From positions 1,466,001 to 1,530,000 of the forward strand of contig NZ_CP072842.1 in assembly GCF_017948305.1 (NCBI RefSeq): 64,000 nt of DNA, written 5' to 3'. Each line of letters starts with the position of its first letter. Within the stretch, counting starts at the first letter, position 1. The notes below the pieces were generated by a model. The model did no database searches and was not told where the DNA came from. It worked only from the letters and a program-made list of their open reading frames with translations. The stretch is from Faecalibacter bovis (lineage in GTDB: Bacteria > Bacteroidota > Bacteroidia > Flavobacteriales > Weeksellaceae). Both the position numbers and the translations under genes were made by a program. This document shows, one piece after another, positions 37,385-47,017 of this stretch.

Positions 37385-37459
37385 ATGGTGTAAAGTCAAA
37401 ACTAAAAAAGTTCTCTGATTTAGTTTAACTTTATACATATACGGTTTTTCTATTTTTTT

Positions 37460-38557
37460 TTAAAAGAATAGGATTAAGAAATAATAAAATGCAGTTGCTA
37501 TTAATGCAGAGATCGGAATAGTTAATACCCAAGCCCACAATAAACTTATTGTTACACCCCAACGCACGGCTGAAAAACGTTTTACCATTCCTACACCAAT
37601 AATCGACCCCGTAATAACGTGTGTAGTTGAAACAGGCATTTTAATATGTTCTGTGAAGAATAAAGTAACAGCAGATGCAGTTTGAGCTGTAAACCCTTCG
37701 ATAGGTGTAATTTTAGTGATCTTATTACCCATAGTTTTTAAGATTTTCATTCCTCCACCTAATGTTCCAATTGCAATGGCAGAAAAACATACAATCGGAA
37801 CCCAATCGTGAATATCAGTGCTATTCTCTGTTATAAACCATTCTTTCCAATTGAATACATCATTCAAGTACCAAGAACTCATATCAGTATCTATAATTGC
37901 CGATTGGTTAGCTAAAAGAGCAAATGTAATAACACCCATCACTTTCTGTGAATCATTTAATCCATGACCAATACTTAATAATGCTGATGAGACTAATTGT
38001 AGCCTTTTGAACCAAGTATCTGCATTATGCGGTTTTGCATTACGACAAATATTAAGAGTAATTATACTAATGATATTTCCTGCTAATAATCCAATTACTG
38101 GAGCAACGAATATAAACGCCACAATTGTGAGAATGATTTCGATATTAATGGATGAAAAATCAAAGCCTGTTGATGCTAATGCTCCACCAGCTAATCCACC
38201 AATTAATGTATGAGATGATGATGACGGAATTCCTAATTTCCATGTTAATAAGTTCCATGTAATAGCTGCAAGTAATGCTGCCATTATAACTACTGAAGGA
38301 TTCGCTCCAAAGGATGTTACAATATCTTCTTTGATAATTTTGGAAATAGTATCGGCAACTCCAAATTCACCAATTATAAATTTTGCAATAAAAAATGCAA
38401 CGAAATTAAAGAAGGCAGCCCAAATAATTGCCTGAATAGGGGATAAAACTTTAGTTGTAACTACAGTTGCAATAGAGTTTGCGGCATCGTGAAAACCATT
38501 GATAAAGTCAAAGATAATGGCTAATGCGATGACTATGAATAAAATTGTAAGGCCCAT
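37460..38557 (-). CDS. Inorganic phosphate transporter, Pit family (copy 1)
   Basis: This 365-residue inner-membrane carrier of the PiT family takes up metal-phosphate with protons. It has two inverted halves, each starting with a Pit signature: FDFINGFHDAANSIATVV near residue 15 and the later MPVSTTHVITGSIIGVG. The SSSHTLIGGLAGG segment belongs to the first half. About ten helices are expected. It is paralogous to the next gene but has its own -7 element after a terminator, so it can be expressed separately. Confidence 0.9.
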   Translation of the reverse strand: MGLTILFIVIALAIIFDFINGFHDAANSIATVVTTKVLSPIQAIIWAAFFNFVAFFIAKFIIGEFGVADTISKIIKEDIVTSFGANPSVVIMAALLAAITWNLLTWKLGIPSSSSHTLIGGLAGGALASTGFDFSSINIEIILTIVAFIFVAPVIGLLAGNIISIITLNICRNAKPHNADTWFKRLQLVSSALLSIGHGLNDSQKVMGVITFALLANQSAIIDTDMSSWYLNDVFNWKEWFITENSTDIHDWVPIVCFSAIAIGTLGGGMKILKTMGNKITKITPIEGFTAQTASAVTLFFTEHIKMPVSTTHVITGSIIGVGMVKRFSAVRWGVTISLLWAWVLTIPISALIATAFYYFLILFF

Positions 38558-38585
38558 TTAATGGAAAAAAATATTAAAAGTGCCG

Positions 38586-38593
38586 CAAATGTA
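38586..38593 (-). promoter_or_regulatory. -7 promoter element of Pit copy 1
   Basis: Minus-strand TACATTTG matches TAnnTTTG 28 bases before the ATG. It follows immediately on the T run of the preceding terminator. Confidence 0.55.
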
Positions 38594-38628
38594 AAAAATA
38601 AAATAGGCCTATCAATGATAGGCCTATT
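38594..38628 (-). terminator. Intrinsic terminator between the two Pit genes
   Basis: AATAGGCCTATCA / TGATAGGCCTATT stem, 27 bases beyond the stop of Pit copy 2 on the minus strand, followed in that direction by a T-rich run. Confidence 0.85.
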
Positions 38629-38655
38629 AAAATTTATTATAATGATGATTAATTT

Positions 38656-39774
38656 TTAGAAAATTCCAATTACTAAGTAAACTAATCCAGCGATTATGGC
38701 TGAAACAGGAATTGTTAAAATCCAAGCCCATAATAAACTAATTGTTACTCCCCATCGTACCGCAGAGACACGTTTCGTCATACCAACACCGATGATAGAA
38801 CCAGTAATTGTATGTGTTGTAGAAACAGGAATTCCGAAGTGTTCAGAGATGTATAAAGTCATCGCTCCAGCAGTTTCAGAAGCTACACCTTCTAATGGAG
38901 TTACTTTTGTAATTTTAGATCCCATCGTTTTGATGATTTTCCAACCACCTGCCATCGTACCTAAACCGATAATGATGAAAGATGTAATTGGTACCCATCC
39001 CCAATGATCAACAAAGTATCCAAATTTATCTTCAGCATCTACATATGCTTGATCAAAATCTACATTTAAGTGGTAGAAGATAACTGCAGCACCAATGATA
39101 CCCATTACTTTTTGTGCATCATTCATACCATGTCCTAAAGAGAATAAGGCAGAAGAAACTAATTGTAATTTTTTGAACCACCATTCAGCAACAGCTGGTT
39201 TAGCATTCTTGCAAATGTGAAGGATGATAATAGTTAAAATACTAGATAAGACCATTCCGATAAATGGTGCTAGGAAAATGAATGCGAAAATTGGTAATAC
39301 TTTATTGTAGACAACAACATCCATAATTGAACCTAAATCTGGATTCATGAATGAGTGCGTTAATGCAGCTCCAATAAATCCACCGATTAAAGTATGTGAT
39401 GATGATGACGGAATACCAAATTTCCATGTAATCAAGTTCCAAGTAATGGCAGCAATAATACCAGCTAAAATAACTTCAAGTGTAATGAAGTTTTCATTAA
39501 CGGATTTTGCAATTGTGTTACCAATTTTAAATTCACCAATCCAATAAACTGATATAAAATAAGCAGCAAAGTTAAATGCAGCAGCCCATAATACAGCTTG
39601 GAAAGGAGTTAAAACTTTTGTTGCAACAATTGTTGCAATGGAGTTAGCAGCATCGTGAAATCCATTGATGTAATCGAATACGAAAGCTAAGAAGATAATT
39701 ACTAATAAAAACCAACCAGCTTTAGAATTCATCATACCGCTAATGATTTCTATAACATCATTAATCATTTCCAT
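38656..39774 (-). CDS. Inorganic phosphate transporter, Pit family (copy 2)
   Basis: This 372-residue PiT-family phosphate permease has the repeated signature seen as DYINGFHDAANSIATIV near residue 35 and FGIPVSTTHTITGSIIGVG in the second half. Compared with copy 1 it has about ten extra residues at the N-terminus and a different central loop (about 215-240, acidic). It sits 20 bases downstream of the DUF47 gene, the classic DUF47-Pit pairing, so this is probably the copy controlled by the Pho-box-like repeat. Confidence 0.92.
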   Translation of the reverse strand: MEMINDVIEIISGMMNSKAGWFLLVIIFLAFVFDYINGFHDAANSIATIVATKVLTPFQAVLWAAAFNFAAYFISVYWIGEFKIGNTIAKSVNENFITLEVILAGIIAAITWNLITWKFGIPSSSSHTLIGGFIGAALTHSFMNPDLGSIMDVVVYNKVLPIFAFIFLAPFIGMVLSSILTIIILHICKNAKPAVAEWWFKKLQLVSSALFSLGHGMNDAQKVMGIIGAAVIFYHLNVDFDQAYVDAEDKFGYFVDHWGWVPITSFIIIGLGTMAGGWKIIKTMGSKITKVTPLEGVASETAGAMTLYISEHFGIPVSTTHTITGSIIGVGMTKRVSAVRWGVTISLLWAWILTIPVSAIIAGLVYLVIGIF

Positions 39775-39794
39775 TTTGAAATAAATTTAAAAGA

Positions 39795-40439
39795 TTAAGA
39801 ATGTTTAACAGCCACAGCTTCTAAAACGTTTGCAACACTTTTACATTTGTCAGTTGCAGACTCTAATGAAGATAAAACTTCTTTATATTTAATGATGTTT
39901 TTAGCATCAGTTTCGTTTTCGAAAATTTCTTGAACTGCTTTATCAAAAATACGATCAGATTTGTTTTCTAATTTATTGATACGCTCACAGATTTCAAAAA
40001 CTCTGTTCAAGTCTTTAAAGTCTTTAATGTTATCAATACCTTCAACGATTAATTGACAAGCTTCTAAATTAACAGCTGTAATTTTACGGATAGATTTTGT
40101 AATTTTCTCTACTTGGTAAATTTTAATACGGTTAGCTGCTCCATTTAAGTTGTCAGCAACATAATCAATTGCTTTTATTAAAGAGTAAATATCTTCTCTG
40201 TCAAATGGAGTGATAAAGTTTCTTCCTAATTCTAAATTTGTTTTTTGAGTTAAGAACTCAATTTTACTTTCTAAATTAGCAATTTGAGCGAAATAGTCTT
40301 CACGCTCCTCTAAAGGTGCGTTAACACATTCATGTAATAATTCTGCTAATTCAACTAATGATTTAGAAGATTCTTCAAACAAAGGGAAGAAAGTTTTATC
40401 CCTTGGTGTAAATAATTTAAAAAATGAATTTACTGACAT
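39795..40439 (-). CDS. DUF47 family phosphate-transport regulator (PhoU-like)
   Basis: This 214-residue helical protein of the DUF47/TIGR00153 family has a PhoU-like four-helix-bundle fold. Typical features are the start FFKLFTPRDKTFFPLFEES, TNLELGRNFITPFDREDIYSLIKAIDYVAD near the middle (metal-binding E/D residues in FITPFDREDI) and the C-terminal ESATDKCKSVANVLE. These proteins work with Pit permeases and modulate low-affinity phosphate uptake. It heads the operon DUF47-Pit copy 2. Its promoter has an 11-bp tandem repeat at the activator position. Confidence 0.9.
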   Translation of the reverse strand: MSVNSFFKLFTPRDKTFFPLFEESSKSLVELAELLHECVNAPLEEREDYFAQIANLESKIEFLTQKTNLELGRNFITPFDREDIYSLIKAIDYVADNLNGAANRIKIYQVEKITKSIRKITAVNLEACQLIVEGIDNIKDFKDLNRVFEICERINKLENKSDRIFDKAVQEIFENETDAKNIIKYKEVLSSLESATDKCKSVANVLEAVAVKHS

Positions 40440-40459
40440 CTAAAAATGTTTTTGTGATG

Positions 40460-40496
40460 CAAAAGTAAATCATCTAATGTAAACTTAATGTAAACT
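40460..40496 (-). promoter_or_regulatory. Promoter of the DUF47-Pit operon with a Pho-box-like direct repeat
   Basis: On the minus strand AGTTTACATTA is present twice in tandem (40475-40485 and 40486-40496), giving TTTACA-N5-TTTACA. Ten bases later comes the -7 element TACTTTTG (40460-40467), and the start codon is 20 bases further on. No -33 TTTG is present; the repeat takes its place. Two hexamers one helical turn apart are the layout of PhoB and PhoP sites, and TTTACA is close to the TT(A/C/T)ACA unit of Bacillus PhoP. A binding site for a PhoB-like regulator is inferred. Confidence 0.6.
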
Positions 40497-40698
40497 TTTT
40501 ATAGAATTATTTTATAAATCATTAATACTGTTTTAAGATTGATGTTTGCAGTAAAGCTAAATAATTATTTTTTTTAAAATATTTAATTTTGATAATTAAT
40601 ATCTAAAAATCAAAGCTAAATGTTAGATATTACTAAGGTGATTTGATTGTGAATATTTTCTTAAATATAAGAAAATCAAAAAAATAATTCGTTTATAG
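40497..40698. other. AT-rich spacer between the divergent DUF47 and rpsL promoters
   Basis: Within the 336-base gap 40440-40775, the stretch between the two divergent promoters is A/T-rich. It holds one small inverted repeat, TTTTCTTA / TAAGAAAA with a 4-base loop (40656-40675). No coding frame, RNA gene or other recognised element was found. Confidence 0.6.
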
Positions 40699-40728
40699 TT
40701 TGCAGGTTTAATATTTTTCGTAGTTTTG
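40699..40728 (+). promoter_or_regulatory. Promoter of the rpsL-rpsG-fusA-rpsJ operon
   Basis: A -33 TTTG (40699-40702) and -7 TAGTTTTG (40721-40728) with 18 bases between them fit the Bacteroidota consensus. The start would be near 40735, giving a leader of about 40 bases that includes a small hairpin ACCC-caaaat-GGGT. Confidence 0.75.
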
Positions 40729-40775
40729 CAGACCCCAAAATGGGTTTAAATTAATTTTTAAAAAGGTAAATTAGT

Positions 40776-41159
40776 ATGCCAACAATTCAACAATTAGTTC
40801 GAAAAGGTAGAAAAAAACTAACTAAGAAGAGTAAATCGGCTGCTTTAGAGTCATGTCCACAACGCCGCGGTGTTTGTACACGTGTTTACACAACTACTCC
40901 AAAGAAACCTAACTCAGCAATGCGTAAAGTTGCTCGTGTTAGATTAACAAATGGAAAAGAAGTTAACGCGTACATCGGTGGTGAGGGGCATAACTTACAA
41001 GAGCACTCGATAGTATTGGTTAGAGGAGGAAGAGTTAAAGACTTACCAGGTGTTCGTTACCACATTGTACGTGGAGCATTAGACACAGCAGGAGTAAACG
41101 GACGTACTCAGCGTAGAAGTAAGTATGGAGCGAAACGTCCTAAAGACGCTAAAAAATAA
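40776..41159 (+). CDS. rpsL: Ribosomal protein S12
   Basis: S12 lies at the decoding centre of the 30S subunit. The 127-residue protein starts [12 protein letters not shown] and has the conserved [19 protein letters not shown] block, in which Lys43-type streptomycin contacts lie, and [17 protein letters not shown]. No resistance-type change is evident in PKKPNSA. It is the first gene of the str operon, with a consensus promoter upstream and S7 following by 8 bases. Confidence 0.98.
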   Translation: MPTIQQLVRKGRKKLTKKSKSAALESCPQRRGVCTRVYTTTPKKPNSAMRKVARVRLTNGKEVNAYIGGEGHNLQEHSIVLVRGGRVKDLPGVRYHIVRGALDTAGVNGRTQRRSKYGAKRPKDAKK

Positions 41160-41167
41160 TTTAAGAA

Positions 41168-41644
41168 ATGAGAAAGACAAGAGCTAAAAAAAGACCTTTA
41201 CTTCCAGATCCTAAATTTAACGATCAGTTAGTTACACGTTTCGTAAACAACTTAATGTACGATGGTAAGAAATCTGTTGCATTCAAAATTTTTTATGATG
41301 CATTAGAAATCGTTGATTCTCGTAAAGAAGATGCTGAAAAAACTTCGTTAGATATTTGGAAAGAAGCATTATCAAATGTAATGCCTCACGTAGAAGTACG
41401 TTCTCGCCGTGTTGGTGGAGCTACATTCCAAATTCCAATGGAAATCCGTCCAGATCGTAAGATCTCTACTGCAATGAAGTGGTTAATTTCTTATTCACGT
41501 AAGCGTAATGAGAAATCTATGGCACAAAAATTAGCAGGTGAAATCATCGCTGCTGCTAAAGAAGAAGGTTCTGCTGTTAAAAAACGTCAGGATACTCACA
41601 AAATGGCAGAAGCTAATAAAGCGTTCTCACACTTTAGATTCTAG
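41168..41644 (+). CDS. rpsG: Ribosomal protein S7
   Basis: S7 nucleates assembly of the 30S head and contacts E-site tRNA. The 158-residue protein begins [17 protein letters not shown] and shows the family blocks [18 protein letters not shown] and [20 protein letters not shown]. It lies between rpsL and fusA with very short gaps, the usual str order. Confidence 0.98.
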   Translation: MRKTRAKKRPLLPDPKFNDQLVTRFVNNLMYDGKKSVAFKIFYDALEIVDSRKEDAEKTSLDIWKEALSNVMPHVEVRSRRVGGATFQIPMEIRPDRKISTAMKWLISYSRKRNEKSMAQKLAGEIIAAAKEEGSAVKKRQDTHKMAEANKAFSHFRF

Positions 41645-41650
41645 TAAACG

Positions 41651-43774
41651 ATGGCAAGAGACTTATTATACACTAGAAACATTGGTATTGCTGCTCACAT
41701 TGATGCAGGAAAAACTACTACTACAGAGCGTATCTTATTCTATTCAGGTAAAAATCACAAAATTGGAGAAACTCACGAAGGGTCTTCAACTACTGACTGG
41801 ATGGAGCAAGAAGCAGAACGTGGTATTACAATTACTTCAGCAGCTGTTACAGTTGCTTGGACTTTCCCTACAGAACAAGGTAAACCATTACCAGACGCTA
41901 AAGGGTACCACTTTAATATTATCGACACTCCTGGTCACGTTGACTTTACAGTAGAGGTAAACCGTTCTTTACGTGTTTTAGATGGTTTAGTTTTCTTATT
42001 CTCAGCAGTTGATGGAGTTGAGCCTCAGTCTGAAACAAACTGGCGTTTAGCTGATAACTATAAAGTTCCTCGTTTAGGATTCGTTAATAAAATGGACCGT
42101 CAAGGATCTGACTTCTTAAATGTTTGTCGTCAAGTACGTGAAATGTTAGGATCAAACGCTGTTCCTATCGTTTTACCAATTGGTGAAGAAGCTGACTTTA
42201 AAGGGGTTGTAGATTTAATTAAAAACCGTGCTATTGTATGGCATGATGATAATTATGGTTCGACTTTCGACGTTGTTGAAATCCCAGCTGATATGGTTGA
42301 TGATGTAAAACAATACCGTGGTCAATTAATCGAAGAAGTTGCTGCATACGACGAGAATTTATTAGAGAAGTACATGGAGGACGAAAACTCTATTACTGAA
42401 GAAGAAATTCACGCTGCTTTACGTGCTGCAACATTAGATATGTCTATCATCCCAATGACTTGTGGATCTTCGTTCAAAAACAAAGGTGTACAATTCATGT
42501 TAGATGCTGTATGTCGTTACTTACCATCTCCAATGGACAAAGAAGCGATTCCAGGAACTGACCCAAAAACTGACGAGCCTACTTCAAGAAAGCCTTCAGT
42601 TGATGAGCCATTCTCAGCATTAGCATTTAAAATTGCTACTGACCCATTCGTAGGTCGTTTAGCATTCTTCCGTGCTTACTCAGGAGGTTTAGACGCAGGT
42701 TCTTATGTGTTAAATACTCGTTCTGGTAACAAAGAGCGTATTTCACGTATCTTCCAAATGCACGCGAACAAACAAGAGCCAATCGATCGTATCGAAGCTG
42801 GTGATATTGGAGCTGCAGTAGGATTTAAAGATATCAAAACAGGAGATACTTTATGTGATGAAAAAGCACCTATCGTATTAGAGTCTATGGACTTCCCAGA
42901 TCCAGTAATTGGTATCGCGGTTGAGCCTAAAACTAAAGCAGACGTTGATAAATTAGGTATGGCTTTAGCTAAATTAGCTGAAGAAGATCCAACATTCCAA
43001 GTAAAAACTGATGAGGCTTCAGGTCAAACAGTTATTTCTGGTATGGGTGAGTTACACTTAGATATCATCGTTGACCGTTTAAAACGTGAATTCAAAGTTG
43101 AAGTTAATCAAGGTGAGCCTCAAGTAGAATACAAAGAGTCATTCTCAAGACCAGCTAACCACCGTGAGGTTTACAAAAAACAATCTGGTGGACGTGGTAA
43201 ATTTGCTGATATCGTTTTCGAAATGGGACCAGCAGATGAAGGTAAAACAGGATTAGAATTCATTTCTGAAATTAAAGGTGGTAACGTTCCTAAAGAATTT
43301 GTACCTTCAATTGAGAAAGGATTTAAAGCTGCGATGAAAAACGGACCTTTAGCAGGTTTCGAAATGGATTCATTAAAAGTTATTTTAAAAGATGGATCTT
43401 TCCACCCTGTGGATTCTGACCAATTATCTTTCGAGTTAGCTGCTCAAATGGGTTACAAAGCTGCTGCTAAAGCTGCTGGTGCTCAAATTTTAGAGCCTAT
43501 CATGAAGTTAGAGGTTTTAACTCCAGAGGAGAACATGGGAGATATCGTAGGTGACTTAAACAGAAGACGTGGACAAGTTTCTGGTATGGACGATAGAAAT
43601 AACGCAAAAGTTATTAAAGCTATGGTACCATTAGCAGAGATGTTCGGGTATGTAACTTCTTTACGTACTTTATCTTCTGGTCGTGCTACATCGACTATGG
43701 AATTCGATCACTACGCTCCAGCACCTTCAAACGTGTCTGAAGCTGTAATCGCTAAAGCAAAAGGTAACGCTTAA
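41651..43774 (+). CDS. fusA: Elongation factor G
   Basis: EF-G is the GTPase that drives translocation on the ribosome. The 707-residue protein has G1 [13 protein letters not shown] near residue 17, switch [14 protein letters not shown] near 94, G4 NKMD near 149, and domains II to V through [10 protein letters not shown]. It is full length for the family. It follows rpsG by 6 bases. The tuf gene that follows fusA in many bacteria is absent here; rpsJ comes next. Confidence 0.98.
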   Translation: MARDLLYTRNIGIAAHIDAGKTTTTERILFYSGKNHKIGETHEGSSTTDWMEQEAERGITITSAAVTVAWTFPTEQGKPLPDAKGYHFNIIDTPGHVDFTVEVNRSLRVLDGLVFLFSAVDGVEPQSETNWRLADNYKVPRLGFVNKMDRQGSDFLNVCRQVREMLGSNAVPIVLPIGEEADFKGVVDLIKNRAIVWHDDNYGSTFDVVEIPADMVDDVKQYRGQLIEEVAAYDENLLEKYMEDENSITEEEIHAALRAATLDMSIIPMTCGSSFKNKGVQFMLDAVCRYLPSPMDKEAIPGTDPKTDEPTSRKPSVDEPFSALAFKIATDPFVGRLAFFRAYSGGLDAGSYVLNTRSGNKERISRIFQMHANKQEPIDRIEAGDIGAAVGFKDIKTGDTLCDEKAPIVLESMDFPDPVIGIAVEPKTKADVDKLGMALAKLAEEDPTFQVKTDEASGQTVISGMGELHLDIIVDRLKREFKVEVNQGEPQVEYKESFSRPANHREVYKKQSGGRGKFADIVFEMGPADEGKTGLEFISEIKGGNVPKEFVPSIEKGFKAAMKNGPLAGFEMDSLKVILKDGSFHPVDSDQLSFELAAQMGYKAAAKAAGAQILEPIMKLEVLTPEENMGDIVGDLNRRRGQVSGMDDRNNAKVIKAMVPLAEMFGYVTSLRTLSSGRATSTMEFDHYAPAPSNVSEAVIAKAKGNA

Positions 43775-43786
43775 TTAAATTAAGAA

Positions 43787-44092
43787 ATGAGTCAAAAAAT
43801 CAGAATAAAATTAAAATCTTACGATTATTCTTTAGTTGACAAATCAGCTGAAAAAATCGTAAAAACTGTTAAAGCTACAGGAGCTGTTGTTAATGGGCCA
43901 ATTCCATTACCAACTCACAAAAGAATCTTTACAGTTTTAAGATCTCCACACGTAAACAAAAAATCTCGTGAGCAATTTCAATTATCAGCTCACAAAAGAT
44001 TATTAGACATCTACTCTTCATCTGCAAAAACTGTTGATGCATTAATGAAGTTAGAATTACCTAGTGGTGTTGAAGTTGAAATTAAAGTGTAG
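43787..44092 (+). CDS. rpsJ: Ribosomal protein S10
   Basis: S10 is a 30S head protein and, as NusE, part of antitermination complexes. The 101-residue protein has [20 protein letters not shown] and the loop [25 protein letters not shown]. Here it closes the str operon rather than opening the S10 operon, because a terminator and a new promoter follow before rplC. Confidence 0.98.
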   Translation: MSQKIRIKLKSYDYSLVDKSAEKIVKTVKATGAVVNGPIPLPTHKRIFTVLRSPHVNKKSREQFQLSAHKRLLDIYSSSAKTVDALMKLELPSGVEVEIKV

Positions 44093-44121
44093 TTAATTGC
44101 ACATTAATTAAAATATATTAT

Positions 44122-44156
44122 AAACCTCGAGAAGTGCACATCTCGAGGTTTTTTTA
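44122..44156 (+). terminator. Intrinsic terminator between rpsJ and rplC
   Basis: AACCTCGAGA / TCTCGAGGTT stem with an 8-base loop and a T run, 30 bases after the rpsJ stop. It cuts the S10 cluster after its first gene. Confidence 0.9.
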
Positions 44157-44219
44157 TTTGTTTTAAAATCAGGTTTCTTACTTAGTAAAATCACTGATTT
44201 AAAAATATTTAGCAATTTA

Positions 44220-44250
44220 TTTGTGATTTGTGAAATAATTCATACATTTG
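44220..44250 (+). promoter_or_regulatory. Promoter of the rplC (S10/spc front part) operon
   Basis: A -33 TTTG (44220-44223) and -7 TACATTTG (44243-44250) with 19 bases between them. The predicted start near 44257 gives a leader of about 78 bases. Confidence 0.75.
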
Positions 44251-44268
44251 CAAACTGATTTCAGGGAA

Positions 44269-44292
44269 GGTCTCTAGTAGTCGGAAGACTAC
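44269..44292 (+). promoter_or_regulatory. Structured leader of rplC with a GGAA-capped hairpin
   Basis: GTAGTC / GACTAC (44277-44292) forms a 6-bp stem closed by a GGAA tetraloop. GGTCT at 44269-44273 can instead pair with AGACT at 44286-44290, so two structures compete. A leader of this kind, ahead of L3 and L4, could serve ribosomal-protein feedback. The element is inferred from base pairing only. Confidence 0.45.
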
Positions 44293-44334
44293 ATTCTCTA
44301 AAATATTTAATAAATAATAACATAAATTAATCAA

Positions 44335-44964
44335 ATGTCAGGTATCATTGGTAAAAAGATCGCTATGACTAGTTTATTTGATGAGAACGGGAAAAACATT
44401 CCTGTGACTATCGTACAAGCTGGACCATGTGTGGTTACTCAAGTCAGAACCTTAGAGAAAGATGGGTATGTTTCTGCTCAACTTGGTTTCGATGACGCAA
44501 AAGAAAAAAACACGACTAATGCTTTAAAAGGTCACTTCAAGAAAGCTGGTACAACTCCAAAACGTAAGTTAGTTGAGTTTTACGGGAACGAATGGGTTGA
44601 GTCTTTAAACTTAGGAGATGTTGTAGGAGTTGATTTAATCAACGAAGGGGAATTTGTAAGTGTTACAGGTACTTCTAAAGGTAAAGGTTTCCAAGGTGTT
44701 GTTAAACGTCATGGTTTCGGTGGAGTAGGTCAAGCTACACACGGTCAACATAACCGTTTAAGAGCTCCAGGTTCTATCGGTGCTGGTTCTGATCCTTCTC
44801 GTGTATTCAAAGGAATGCGTATGGCTGGAAGAATGGGTGGTAAACAAGTTACTGTTCAGAACTTACAAGTTTTAAAAGTGGATACGGAACAAAACCTTTT
44901 AATTGTTAAAGGTGCTATCCCAGGTCCAAAAAGTTCATACGTAATCGTTAGAAGATTCAAGTAA
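44335..44964 (+). CDS. rplC: Ribosomal protein L3
   Basis: L3 starts 50S assembly and reaches the peptidyl-transferase centre. The 209-residue protein begins [15 protein letters not shown] and contains [17 protein letters not shown] and [27 protein letters not shown] (the loop near the active site). Its stop overlaps the rplD start by one base. Confidence 0.98.
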   Translation: MSGIIGKKIAMTSLFDENGKNIPVTIVQAGPCVVTQVRTLEKDGYVSAQLGFDDAKEKNTTNALKGHFKKAGTTPKRKLVEFYGNEWVESLNLGDVVGVDLINEGEFVSVTGTSKGKGFQGVVKRHGFGGVGQATHGQHNRLRAPGSIGAGSDPSRVFKGMRMAGRMGGKQVTVQNLQVLKVDTEQNLLIVKGAIPGPKSSYVIVRRFK

Positions 44965-45593
44965 TGGAAGTAGTAGTATTAAACATAAACGGTCAAGAGA
45001 CTGGAAGAACAGTTTCTTTAGACGAGACAGTTTTTGGAATTGAGCCATCTGCACATACTGTGTATTTAGAAGTTAAGCAATACTTAGCTGCTCAACGTCA
45101 AGGAACTCACAAAGCAAAAGAAAGAGCTGAAATTGCGGGATCTACTCGTAAAATCAAAAAACAAAAAGGTACTGGTACTGCACGTGCGGGATCTATCAAA
45201 TCTCCTGTTTTCCGTGGAGGAGGTAGAGTTTTCGGACCACGTCCAAGAAACTACTCTTTCAAGTTAAACAAAGCTCAAAAGAGATTAGCTAAAAAATCTG
45301 TATTATCTCAGAAATTAGCTGATAACGAAATTAAAGTTGTTGAAAACTTTACATTCGAAGCGCCTAAGACTAAAGAATTCAAATCTATCTTATCTAACTT
45401 AGGATTAGAAGGTAAAAAATCTTTATTCGTAATGGGTGAAGCAAATAATAATGTATATTTGTCATCTCGCAATTTACAAAGAACTAAAGTTGTAACTACT
45501 TCTGAATTAAATGTTTTCGATTTAATCAACGCTTCTGAAATTGTATTTTTAGAAGGTTCTTTAGCGTCTGTACAAGAAAATTTAAGTAAATAA
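44964..45593 (+). CDS. rplD: Ribosomal protein L4
   Basis: L4 lines the 50S exit tunnel and in other bacteria represses its own operon. The 209-residue protein has the extended-loop block RKIKKQKGTGTARAGSIKSPVFRGGG, read as GTGTARAGSIKSP and FGPRPRNY. It is an obvious candidate to bind the structured leader of this operon. It is coupled to rplC by a one-base overlap. Confidence 0.97.
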   Translation: MEVVVLNINGQETGRTVSLDETVFGIEPSAHTVYLEVKQYLAAQRQGTHKAKERAEIAGSTRKIKKQKGTGTARAGSIKSPVFRGGGRVFGPRPRNYSFKLNKAQKRLAKKSVLSQKLADNEIKVVENFTFEAPKTKEFKSILSNLGLEGKKSLFVMGEANNNVYLSSRNLQRTKVVTTSELNVFDLINASEIVFLEGSLASVQENLSK

Positions 45594-45601
45594 AACGAAA
45601 A

Positions 45602-45886
45602 ATGGGAGTATTAATTAAACCAGTAATTTCAGAAAAAGCTACTAATAACAGTGAAGTATTAGGGCAATATTCGTTTTATGTAGATACAAAAGCTAACAAG
45701 ATTGAAATCAAAAAAGCTATTGAAGCAGCTTACGGTGTGAATGTAGTTTCAGTTAGTACTTTAGTTTCTGCTCCAAAAGTGAAAACTCGTTACACTAAAA
45801 CAGGTTTTCAAACTGGAAAAACAAATAAATTGAAAAAAGCGATCGTTAGCTTAGCTGAAGGTCAAGAAATTGAGTTGTTCGGATAA
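45602..45886 (+). CDS. rplW: Ribosomal protein L23
   Basis: L23 sits at the tunnel exit and docks trigger factor and SRP. The 94-residue protein begins MGVLIKPVISEKATNNSE and has the family stretch ANKIEIKKAIEAAYGVNV. It is somewhat divergent, as usual for L23, but position between L4 and L2 is diagnostic. Confidence 0.97.
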   Translation: MGVLIKPVISEKATNNSEVLGQYSFYVDTKANKIEIKKAIEAAYGVNVVSVSTLVSAPKVKTRYTKTGFQTGKTNKLKKAIVSLAEGQEIELFG

Positions 45887-45901
45887 TTTAAGAATTAAAA
45901 A

Positions 45902-46726
45902 ATGTCAGTAAGAAAATTAAAACCTATCACCCCAGGACAACGTTTTAGAGTCGTTAATGATTTCGCAGCTGTTGATAAAAACGCTAAGCCTGAGAAAACA
46001 TTATTAGAAGGAAAATCTAAATCGGGTGGACGTAACAACACTGGTAAAATGACAATGCGTTATATCGGTGGTGGACACAAACAAAAATACCGTATCATCG
46101 ATTTCAAACGTGATAAAGAAGGTGCTGCAACTGTAGAATCTGTACAATACGATCCAAACAGAACTGCATTCATCGCTTTATTATCTTACGAGGATGGTGA
46201 AAAACGTTACATTATCGCGCAAAACGGATTAAAAGCAGGACAAGTAATTGTTTCAGCTGATTCTGCAGAGCCAGAGGTAGGTAACGCAATGAAATTAAAA
46301 AACATTCCTTTAGGAACTGTAATCTCTTGTATTGAGTTACGTCCAGGACAAGGAGCTGTTATGGCACGTAGTGCTGGTACTTATGCGCAATTAGTTGCAC
46401 GTGATGGTAAATATGCTATCGTTAAGTTACCAAGTGGTGAAGTGAGAATGATTTTAGTGGAGTGTAAAGCAACAGTAGGTGTTGTATCTAACACAGATCA
46501 TCAGTTAGAAGTTTCTGGTAAAGCGGGACGTTCTAGATGGCAAGGTCGTCGTCCAAGAACTCGTCCAATGGTTATGAACCCAGTAGATCACCCAATGGGT
46601 GGTGGTGAAGGTCGTGCGACAGGAGGTATTCCTCGTTCTCGTAACGGAATTCCAGCGAAAGGTTACAAAACTCGCGACAAGAAAAAAGCGTCTAACAAAT
46701 ATATTGTTGAAAGAAGAAAAAAATAA
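45902..46726 (+). CDS. rplB: Ribosomal protein L2
   Basis: L2 is essential for subunit joining and peptidyl transfer. The 274-residue protein starts [17 protein letters not shown], has [19 protein letters not shown], and the conserved C-terminal active-region block [15 protein letters not shown], with the histidine in DHPMGGGEG. Confidence 0.98.
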   Translation: MSVRKLKPITPGQRFRVVNDFAAVDKNAKPEKTLLEGKSKSGGRNNTGKMTMRYIGGGHKQKYRIIDFKRDKEGAATVESVQYDPNRTAFIALLSYEDGEKRYIIAQNGLKAGQVIVSADSAEPEVGNAMKLKNIPLGTVISCIELRPGQGAVMARSAGTYAQLVARDGKYAIVKLPSGEVRMILVECKATVGVVSNTDHQLEVSGKAGRSRWQGRRPRTRPMVMNPVDHPMGGGEGRATGGIPRSRNGIPAKGYKTRDKKKASNKYIVERRKK

Positions 46727-46729
46727 TTT

Positions 46730-47008
46730 ATGGCACGTTCATTAAAAAAAGGACCATTCATCCACTATAAATTAGAAAAGAAAGTTCTTGCTAATGTTGA
46801 ATCAGGAAGCAAAAACGTTATCAAAACTTGGTCGAGAGCATCAATGATTTCTCCAGATTTCGTAGGTCAAACGATCGCAGTTCACAACGGGAAACAATTT
46901 ATTCCAGTTTTTGTTACTGAGAATATGGTAGGTCATAAATTAGGTGAGTTCGCTCCAACACGTACTTTTAGAGGTCATGCCGGAGCTAAAAACAAAGGAA
47001 AAAAATAG
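46730..47008 (+). CDS. rpsS: Ribosomal protein S19
   Basis: S19 forms the 30S head with S13. The 92-residue protein begins [15 protein letters not shown] and has the conserved [21 protein letters not shown] and [12 protein letters not shown]. It follows L2 by 3 bases. Confidence 0.98.
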   Translation: MARSLKKGPFIHYKLEKKVLANVESGSKNVIKTWSRASMISPDFVGQTIAVHNGKQFIPVFVTENMVGHKLGEFAPTRTFRGHAGAKNKGKK

Positions 47009-47017
47009 TAAAAGGCC

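Noticed and set aside
38696-39007. Antisense open frame inside Pit copy 2 (and similar antisense frames in glmM and the SatP gene)
   Set aside because: They lie wholly inside well-supported genes on the other strand and show no family features.
41538-41954. 138-residue open frame overlapping rpsG and fusA
   Set aside because: It is out of frame with two certain genes, is rich in Leu from codon shift, and has no recognisable domain.
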